Below are positions 58,344-64,000 of a DNA stretch of 64,000 nucleotides, piece by piece (the first letter of the stretch is position 1; the number at the start of each line of letters is the position of its first letter). The stretch lies in the NCBI GenBank assembly GCA_050741915.1, contig JBOGEX010000135.1, positions 1 through 64,000 of the forward strand, read 5' to 3'. Below the pieces are notes generated by a model. The model saw only the letters and a program-made list of their open reading frames with translations, was not told where the DNA came from and did not search any database. The DNA is from JACCTH01 sp050741915 (GTDB lineage Bacteria; Actinomycetota; Acidimicrobiia; Spongiisociales; ZC4RG35). The position numbers and the translations under genes are program-made.

Positions 58344-59252
58344 GTGACCGTGGATACCGACTACGAACTGGCACTGCTCGCCCAGGCTCAAGCCGGGTAC
58401 CTCGGGAAGGACCAGATCGATCGCCTGGGAATGACCGAGTCAGCTATCAGGTGGAGGTTGACGAGCGGGGTGTGGACCTCGGTTCGCAAAGGGTTGTATC
58501 GAGTCGAGGGCATCGCGGGGGACCACAAGGCTTTGCTCACCGGCGCCCTGGGGATTCTTCCCGATCCCACCATCTCCCACGAGTCAGCCGCAGAAATCCA
58601 CTCCATCCCCTACGTCGCCCGGCGGCGAGCAGTGGTGACGGTGCACGCTCGCACGACTCATATCTTTCCGGGAGTGACCATTCATAGATCGCTCGATCTG
58701 AAAGAGCATCACCGGCTCCAGGTCGAGCACCGATGGACCACCACCCCGGCGCGGACGCTCATGGACTTGGCGGCAGTAATTCGGCCGCAAGCATTCAGCC
58801 TCGCCGCCGATGACTCGCTAGCGAGAGGATTGGTGTCCGTTGGGGAGTTACAAACCATCCTTGGCGAGGTGTGCCGGCAAGGTCGAGATGGATGCGGCCC
58901 GATGCGCAGCCTGCTGGAGGAGCGAGTGGGAAATGACCCGGTCAGCGCCTCGCGCCTCGAGAGAATTGGGATTAAGACCTTCCTCATGGGCGGGCTTCCC
59001 CGGCCGGAATGGCAATACCAAGCACCTTGGGATCGAGACAAGCGGATCGACTTCGCGTGGCCTCATGTTTGTGTCGGATGCGAGTGCGACGGCCGCCGCT
59101 GGCATACCAGGGTGGCCGACTTTCAAAGCGACCGCAACCGCGACAACCTGTCGCTAATTCATAATTGGCGAATCTTTCGATACACCTGGGACGATTTCAC
59201 GAAGCGTCCTGAGCTCGTCATAACCCAGCTACGCGAGGCGATCGCCGCCTGA
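58344..59252 (+). CDS. DUF559/AbiEi-like protein (nuclease-fold C-terminus)
   Basis: 302 residues. N-terminal ~60 residues resemble the AbiEi-type winged helix (AQAGYLGKDQIDRLGMTESAIRWRLTSGVWTSVRKGLYRV). The C-terminal part is of the DUF559/Vsr-like endonuclease fold: RIDFAWPHVCVGCECDGRRWHTRVADFQSDRNRDNLSLIHNWRIFRYTWDDF, with an Asp in RIDF and Glu-Cys-Asp-Gly as candidate metal ligands. Related genes are frequent lone accessory genes in actinobacteria, and an abortive-infection role is possible but unproven. Hairpin repeats in opposite orientation flank it. The start is GTG 58344. Confidence 0.8.
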   Translation: MTVDTDYELALLAQAQAGYLGKDQIDRLGMTESAIRWRLTSGVWTSVRKGLYRVEGIAGDHKALLTGALGILPDPTISHESAAEIHSIPYVARRRAVVTVHARTTHIFPGVTIHRSLDLKEHHRLQVEHRWTTTPARTLMDLAAVIRPQAFSLAADDSLARGLVSVGELQTILGEVCRQGRDGCGPMRSLLEERVGNDPVSASRLERIGIKTFLMGGLPRPEWQYQAPWDRDKRIDFAWPHVCVGCECDGRRWHTRVADFQSDRNRDNLSLIHNWRIFRYTWDDFTKRPELVITQLREAIAA

Positions 59253-59258
59253 CGATTT

Positions 59259-59306
59259 CTGTGGGCTGCAACCGTCGCTGTACGACGGCAAAAACCCAGG
59301 GTTTTT
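59259..59306 (+). repeat. Hairpin repeat family, copy 5
   Basis: CTGTGGGCTGCAACCGTCG, loop CTGTA, CGACGG then CAAAAACCCAGGG and a run of seven T. It has the same stem subtype as copies 1 and 4. It lies between the convergent DUF559-type and thioredoxin-chaperone genes and would work as a terminator for the former. The stop codon of the latter is formed in the T/A-rich edge. Confidence 0.82.
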
Positions 59307-60062
59307 TTAAAAGAGCGCCGAGGCGAGACGGCGCCGGTACTCCAGGGTGAGCTCGTGCTCGGGGCCGAGGAGGTCGAAGACGTCGATCATGGTGAGACGG
59401 GCCGGCTCCCGACCCTCGCCGCCGGCTTCGACGGCGGCGAGGAGGCGGGGGAGGGCCTCCTCGGGGTCGCTCAGGTCGACTTCGCCCGAACCGATCAGCC
59501 GGGCGGCGGCCATCATCTGCTTGACCTCGTTGGTCTGCGATTGCCGCTCCAAGATCTCGATCGCCTCGTTGGTGCGACCGTCATCGATCAAGAGCCCGAC
59601 CAAAGTCAAAGCAGCTTCGGAATTGACCGGGTCCTCTTCGAGCAAGGCTCGCAGCGACGCCTCAGCCCCGGCGACGTTGCCGGCCTCGATTAGCCCCTCT
59701 GCGGCCGCGACCCGCTCGTCTGTCGCCGGTGGCACCAGCCGGGAGATGAAGGCGCGAACCTGGGCCTCTCCCAAAGCCCCGGTAAACATGTCGACCGGTT
59801 GCCCATCGCGGAAGGCAATCACGGTCGGGATGCTCTGAATCGAGAACGCCTGCGCCAAGCGTTGGTTGGCGTCGACATCGACTTTGGCCAACGTGAACGA
59901 ACCGCCGCCGTCGACAGCCGCTCGCTCCAGGATCGGGCTCAGGGTCTTGCAAGGCTGACACCAGCTCGCCCAGAAGTCCACAACTACCGGAGCCGTCTTG
60001 GACGCTTCCAGCACCTGGGTCGAGAACTCGGCCTCTCCAATATCAATCACATGAGTTGTCAT
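59307..60062 (-). CDS. cnoX: Thioredoxin-domain co-chaperone (CnoX/YbbN type)
   Basis: 251 residues. An N-terminal thioredoxin domain has an intact active site, WASWCQPCK (Cys35, Cys38), plus SIQSIPTVIAF with the cis-Pro. The C-terminal half (~115-250) is helical TPR-like (AAAEGLIEAGNVAGAEASLRALLEEDPVNSEAALTLVGLLI). In E. coli CnoX lacks the second Cys; here the full CxxC suggests thiol-oxidoreductase activity together with chaperone-like binding. It is divergent from dapA. Confidence 0.92.
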   Translation of the reverse strand: MTTHVIDIGEAEFSTQVLEASKTAPVVVDFWASWCQPCKTLSPILERAAVDGGGSFTLAKVDVDANQRLAQAFSIQSIPTVIAFRDGQPVDMFTGALGEAQVRAFISRLVPPATDERVAAAEGLIEAGNVAGAEASLRALLEEDPVNSEAALTLVGLLIDDGRTNEAIEILERQSQTNEVKQMMAAARLIGSGEVDLSDPEEALPRLLAAVEAGGEGREPARLTMIDVFDLLGPEHELTLEYRRRLASALF

Positions 60063-60121
60063 TTCGCCAAGGTAAACCCCTCGGTCCTAGGCGCCATTCC
60101 GATCGGGGTAACCTCAAAAAC

Positions 60122-60994
60122 ATGCCCATCTTCGGTCGAGTCCTGACGGCGATGATCACGCCCTTTAGCGACGATGGGCAAGTAGATCATGAGAAGGCCT
60201 GGAACCTCGCCCGTCATCTCGCCTCCCGTGGCTCCGACGGTCTCGTAGTCACGGGCACGACTGGCGAATCGCCCACCCTGGCAGAAGACGAGAAGGTCGC
60301 CCTTTATCGAACGGTGGTCGAGGCGGTCGCCGGACGCGACACCATGGTGGTGGCCGGGACCGGAACCTACAACACCGCCGAGTCGGTTCACCTCAGCCGC
60401 CGCGCCGCCGAGGCAGGTTGCGACGGAATTCTGGCCGTCACTCCCTACTACAACCGTCCCAGCCAGGAAGGTCTCATCGCTCACTTCCGGACGATTGCCG
60501 ACGCCACCGAACTCCCTGTCGCGCTCTACAACATCCCCGGACGCACCGCTCGTCTCATCGAGATCGAGACGTTGAAGGCCCTCTCCGACCATCCCCGCAT
60601 CAGGGCCGTCAAGGACGCGGTGATGGACATCGACTTCACCTCCCGCACCTGCGCAGAGGTTCCCGGTCTCGAGGTCTACTCCGGCCAGGACACCTATACC
60701 TGGCCGATGATGGCGGTGGGCGCGGTCGGGGTGATCTCGGTCATCTCCCATCTCGCTGGCGAGCAGGTATCGGCGATGGTCGAAGCGGCCGCCGCCGGCG
60801 AAGTCGAGCGAGCCCGCGACCTCCACCATCGTTTGCTGCCGCTCGGCCTGGCGTGCTTCCTCGACCCTAACCCCTCGCCCGTCAAAGCAGCGCTCAATGC
60901 GCTGTGGGAACCGGTCGGTCATCCTCGTCTGCCCCTGGTTCCATCCCCAGATTCAACGGTGGCTGCGATCAAGGACGCCCTCACCCACCTGTGA
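60122..60994 (+). CDS. dapA: 4-hydroxy-tetrahydrodipicolinate synthase
   Basis: 290 residues of the DHDPS family, condensing pyruvate with aspartate semialdehyde. Schiff-base Lys164 (RAVKDAVMD), Tyr136 in ALYNIPGRT, TTGES at 46-50, and YYNRPSQEG are present. The start ATG 60122 follows the conserved MPIFGRVLTAMITPF beginning; upstream in-frame sequence overlaps the cnoX 5' end. The stop overlaps the RNase J gene (GTGA), giving the common actinobacterial dapA-rnj pair. Confidence 0.96.
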   Translation: MPIFGRVLTAMITPFSDDGQVDHEKAWNLARHLASRGSDGLVVTGTTGESPTLAEDEKVALYRTVVEAVAGRDTMVVAGTGTYNTAESVHLSRRAAEAGCDGILAVTPYYNRPSQEGLIAHFRTIADATELPVALYNIPGRTARLIEIETLKALSDHPRIRAVKDAVMDIDFTSRTCAEVPGLEVYSGQDTYTWPMMAVGAVGVISVISHLAGEQVSAMVEAAAAGEVERARDLHHRLLPLGLACFLDPNPSPVKAALNALWEPVGHPRLPLVPSPDSTVAAIKDALTHL

Positions 60995-62625
60995 CCGTCC
61001 GGGTCACCTTTCTCGGGGGCCTGGGGGAGATCGGCCGCAATTGCGCGGCCCTGGAAGTCGACGGAAAGATCCTCCTTATCGACTGCGGGCTGATGTTCCC
61101 CGAGGAGGAGATGCTGGGGGTCGATCTCGTCTTTCCCGATTGGAGCTGGCTGGTCGAAAGATCAGAAGATGTCGTCGGCGTCGTCCTCACCCATGGGCAC
61201 GAGGACCACATTGGCGCCCTCCCCTATTTCCTCCGCGACCTCAATGTCCCCGTCTACGGCACGGCGATGACCCTGGGTCTGGCCGAGGGCCGCATCGACG
61301 AACTCGGCGTCGGGGCCGATCTCCGACCGATCGAAGTGGGAACGCCGATCACTCTCGAAGGTTTCCGCTTTGCGATGATCAATGTCGCCCACTCGGTGCC
61401 AGATGCCTGTGCGGTCGCCTTCGACACACCCGAAGGTGTGGTGCTCCATACCGGAGACTTCAAGCTCGATCCGACCCCGATCGACGGCCGGGCGACCGAC
61501 CTCGCCACCCTTGCCCTCCTCGGCCGCCGCGGCGTCCGACTCCTGCTCTCCGATTCCACCAACGCCGAGCGCCCCGGCTTCGTCCCCTCCGAACGGACGC
61601 TTTCCGACTCGATCAAAGACATTGTCAGCCATGCCCCCGGCCGGGTCATTGCCGCCTGTTTCTCCTCCCACATCCATCGCATCCAACAGATCATCGACTC
61701 GGCGGTGGCGAGCGGCCGCAAGCTCGCCATCTTCGGCCGATCCCTCCAGAGGAATACCGCCGTCGCCCAGGGCTTGGGACACCTCCAGATTCCCGCCGAC
61801 CAGGTGCTCGATATCACCGAGTTGCTTGAGCTTCCGCCGGAGCGACAGCTGCTCCTGACAACGGGGAGCCAGGGCGAGCCCTTCGCGGCTCTCTCCCTGA
61901 TGGCACAGGGTCGGCACAAGTTCGTCGAGATCGAAGCGGGCGACACAATCCTTCTCTCCGCTACTCCCATCCCCGGCAATGAGACGGCGGTCTCGCGGGT
62001 CATCAACAAGCTCCTCCGGCGCGGAGCCAAGGTGATACACGGTCGCAATGCCGAGGTTCACGTGTCCGGCCACGCCAACCGTGACGAGCTCTTGACGATG
62101 CTCCACATCGTCAAGCCGGCGGCCTTCGTCCCCGTTCATGGCGAGTATCGACATCTCGCTGCCCATGCCGACCTGGCCCGCCTGGTGGGGGTGCCCCAAG
62201 TCGAGGTCTGCGAAGACGGCGACTCTTTGATACTCGACGGGGCCGAAACGCGGGTTGAGCGCCGGGCCCGCCCGGCCGGTTATGTGTATCTCGATGGAGA
62301 AGGTTTGGGCGAGGTGCAGGCAGTCCTGCGCGACCGCAGCCATCTCGCCGACGAAGGAGTGGTCGTCGTCACTGTGGCGGTCTCACCCAACAACCGCGAG
62401 ATCGTTTACGGGCCCGACCTCCACAGCCATGGAATGATGGACGATCCCGAGCCTGTCTTGGAGAAGGCTGCGCAAGCGGTCCGCCAAAGCCTCGAAGAGC
62501 GACTCAGCAACGGCGAGGCAGATATATCCGTCCTCCAACAGGCAGCTCGCCAGACCACCGCCCGCATCATCAAAGCCGAGACCTCGCGGCGTCCGGTGAT
62601 CGTTCCCGTCGTGTTGGAGCTATAG
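60991..62625 (+). CDS. rnj: Ribonuclease J
   Basis: 544 residues. MBL/beta-CASP nuclease: VTFLGGLGEIGRN at the start, THGHEDHIG (His68, His70, Asp72, His73), later SDSTNAERPG and the beta-CASP region (VIAACFSSHIHRIQQII, LLTTGSQGEPFAALSLMA), and SGHANRDELLTMLHIVKPAAFVPVHGEYRH, then the C-terminal domain. It processes and degrades mRNA and rRNA by endo- and 5'-exonucleolytic cuts. The start GTG 60991 overlaps the dapA stop. ftsK starts 42 bases later. Confidence 0.95.
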   Translation: MTVRVTFLGGLGEIGRNCAALEVDGKILLIDCGLMFPEEEMLGVDLVFPDWSWLVERSEDVVGVVLTHGHEDHIGALPYFLRDLNVPVYGTAMTLGLAEGRIDELGVGADLRPIEVGTPITLEGFRFAMINVAHSVPDACAVAFDTPEGVVLHTGDFKLDPTPIDGRATDLATLALLGRRGVRLLLSDSTNAERPGFVPSERTLSDSIKDIVSHAPGRVIAACFSSHIHRIQQIIDSAVASGRKLAIFGRSLQRNTAVAQGLGHLQIPADQVLDITELLELPPERQLLLTTGSQGEPFAALSLMAQGRHKFVEIEAGDTILLSATPIPGNETAVSRVINKLLRRGAKVIHGRNAEVHVSGHANRDELLTMLHIVKPAAFVPVHGEYRHLAAHADLARLVGVPQVEVCEDGDSLILDGAETRVERRARPAGYVYLDGEGLGEVQAVLRDRSHLADEGVVVVTVAVSPNNREIVYGPDLHSHGMMDDPEPVLEKAAQAVRQSLEERLSNGEADISVLQQAARQTTARIIKAETSRRPVIVPVVLEL

Positions 62626-62667
62626 ATTCAGATCATCGATTGGCCGGACGGGTAGGCTTGGAGGCAC

Positions 62668-64000
62668 ATGACCAAACGGACGCCCACCCGTCGGGGTGGC
62701 AGCGGGCGGAAGCGGGTGTCCACAAACAAGGCGAGAGTCTCGATGCGAGCCCGGCTGGAGGGCTTGCGCGCCAGACTGCGCGAACATCTCGGACGTCAGA
62801 CCGACGACGTCTGGGGAATGATCCTCATCGTGTTCGGGGTGTTGTTCATACTTGGCTTCCTCAATCTCGCCGGTCCCTTCGGAACGGCGGTGGAGAACGG
62901 GACCCGGCTCCTATTTGGGCTCTGGCGATTCGCACTTCCGTTCGCCATGATCGCCATCGGTGGAGTTCTGATTGCTGGCCGACCCCGCCAGCCGGCGGGG
63001 AGGACCCTCACCGGAGCGGTAACGACGTTCGTCGGGTCGCTCGGGATGTTCCATCTGCTCACCGGGGCGGTCGCCCTGGCTCCGAATATCGAACTGGTCA
63101 AAGAGCGGGGAGGAGCGATCGGGGCCCTGCTTGCTTATCCGCTGCGACGTTTGTTGGGCTCGTGGGGGGCGTTCGTCGTTCTGGCCGCCTTCATGGGGAT
63201 GGGGGTCCTCATCCTGGCGCGGACGACGGTCAAGGAAGCGGTGACGGCGGCGATTGAGTTGGTTCGCCGGGGGTTCACCAGAAGTTCGCCCCCACCCCCG
63301 CCACCAGTCCGTGTCAAGCGACCCGCCCAACCCATCGATCGCGAGCCAGAACCCCAGGCGGAGAAGCCACCAAAACCGGCCAAGGTCAAAGCCGCCCCTA
63401 AATTCCAGCCGGTGCCCGCCGGGGGATATCAGCTACCACCACTCGATCTTCTTCACTCCGGCGGGGGCGAAGAGCAAAGTCGCCGCGCCTTAGAAGACAC
63501 GGCCAACCAGCTGGAAGAGACGCTCCGCCAGCACGGCGTCGACGCCCAGCTCACCAAGATCGTCTCGGGGCCGACCGTGACTCGCTTCGAGATCGAGCTC
63601 GCCCCCGGAGTAAAGGTCAACCGGGTTTCGAGTCTCGCCCACGACATCGCCTATGCCCTGGCCACACCCGACGTTCGTTTGCTCGTCCCCATTCCTGGGA
63701 GATCCGCAATCGGCGTCGAGGTCCCCAACCGCCGGCGGCGCTTGGTCACCCTGGGCGACGTCCTGCGGAGCTCGGAGGCTTCGGCAGCCAACCATCCGTT
63801 GTCGGTGGGCCTCGGGGTCGATATTTCCGGTAGGGCGCGGATGCTGAACCTTGCCGAGCTTCCCCACGTGCTCATCGCCGGTGCCACCGGTGCAGGCAAA
63901 TCGTCATGCATCAACTCGATCGTCTCCTCGATCCTGATGCGCACGACTCCCGACGACGTTCGTTTGATCATGGTCGACCCCAAACGCGTGGAGCTCGGTC
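62668..64000 (+). CDS. ftsK: DNA translocase FtsK/SpoIIIE (5' part, runs off the window)
   Basis: At least 444 residues from ATG 62668; the rest lies beyond 64000. A basic N-terminus (MTKRTPTRRGGSGRKRV) and four membrane helices (from WGMILIVFGVLFILGFL to WGAFVVLAAFMGMGVLIL) are followed by a Pro-rich linker (SSPPPPPPVRVKRP), the FtsK alpha region (LEETLRQHGVDAQLTKIVSGPTVTRFEIELAPG) and Walker A GATGAGKSS, then RLIMVDPKRVELG. It pumps DNA through the division septum. It is the usual neighbour of rnj in actinobacteria. Confidence 0.95.
   Translation, partial: MTKRTPTRRGGSGRKRVSTNKARVSMRARLEGLRARLREHLGRQTDDVWGMILIVFGVLFILGFLNLAGPFGTAVENGTRLLFGLWRFALPFAMIAIGGVLIAGRPRQPAGRTLTGAVTTFVGSLGMFHLLTGAVALAPNIELVKERGGAIGALLAYPLRRLLGSWGAFVVLAAFMGMGVLILARTTVKEAVTAAIELVRRGFTRSSPPPPPPVRVKRPAQPIDREPEPQAEKPPKPAKVKAAPKFQPVPAGGYQLPPLDLLHSGGGEEQSRRALEDTANQLEETLRQHGVDAQLTKIVSGPTVTRFEIELAPGVKVNRVSSLAHDIAYALATPDVRLLVPIPGRSAIGVEVPNRRRRLVTLGDVLRSSEASAANHPLSVGLGVDISGRARMLNLAELPHVLIAGATGAGKSSCINSIVSSILMRTTPDDVRLIMVDPKRVELG

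Overview
The window is GC-rich, densely coded chromosomal DNA from an actinobacterium. F420 use is prominent: there are separate CofG and CofH genes, a luciferase-like F420 oxidoreductase and a PPOX-class F420 oxidoreductase. The order M16 peptidase - dapB - dapA - RNase J - ftsK and the imuA'/imuB/dnaE2 set under actinobacterial-type LexA boxes also fit Actinomycetota. A deep branch such as Acidimicrobiia is my inference and is not shown by the sequence. I see no rRNA, tRNA, CRISPR array, prophage or classical IS transposase.

Layout. 0-6.8 kb: a membrane protein, a proton-pumping pyrophosphatase (hppA), then an overlapping amidohydrolase / DinB / luciferase-like gene set facing a phosphoribosyltransferase. 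6.8-10.4 kb: a worn region with a frameshifted VWA gene, a small membrane protein, fumarylacetoacetase and a frameshifted partner gene. 10.4-16 kb: enoyl-CoA hydratase, membrane adenylate cyclase, MFS transporter, MDR reductase, Fpg-type glycosylase, DUF456. 16.1-18.2 kb: SOS-controlled imuA'-imuB, with dnaE2 10 kb downstream under its own LexA box. 18.3-26.8 kb: PlsC, 5-formyl-THF cyclo-ligase, purine nucleoside phosphorylase, L,D-transpeptidase, a heterodimeric ABC exporter, an MBL hydrolase and a dodecin. 30-35 kb: a lysozyme-like protein without its catalytic Glu, an AroQ-alpha/beta-hydrolase fusion, a lipoprotein plus ABC exporter, and a universal stress protein. 35.4-39.7 kb: flavin reductase, SDR, cofG, cofH. 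39.7-49.5 kb (minus strand): DUF4032, Lhr helicase, HD-GYP, a frameshifted enoyl-CoA hydratase, BtpA, a TIGR03084 protein and a LOG-family protein. 49.5-56 kb: two tandem P-loop GTPases converging on a MoxR-like AAA / VWA pair. 56-64 kb: M16 peptidase, dapB, a truncated cyclophilin, a DUF559-type gene, a thioredoxin-domain chaperone, dapA, RNase J and partial ftsK.

The most unusual content is in repeats. (1) A family of hairpin-forming, roughly 47-bp elements occurs at least five times, with two covarying stem subtypes. Two inverted copies bracket the DUF559-type gene, and one abuts the exact point where a cyclophilin gene is cut off. Another copy interrupts one of two tandem copies of the dnaE2/lysozyme-like 3' junction. 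(2) Between the LOG gene and the GTPase genes, a 21-bp motif is present four times in exact mirror symmetry (two forward, two reverse, 30-bp period), which looks like a bidirectional operator array. Three genes carry single frameshifts and one lacks a usable start codon, so either real gene decay or assembly indels must be considered.
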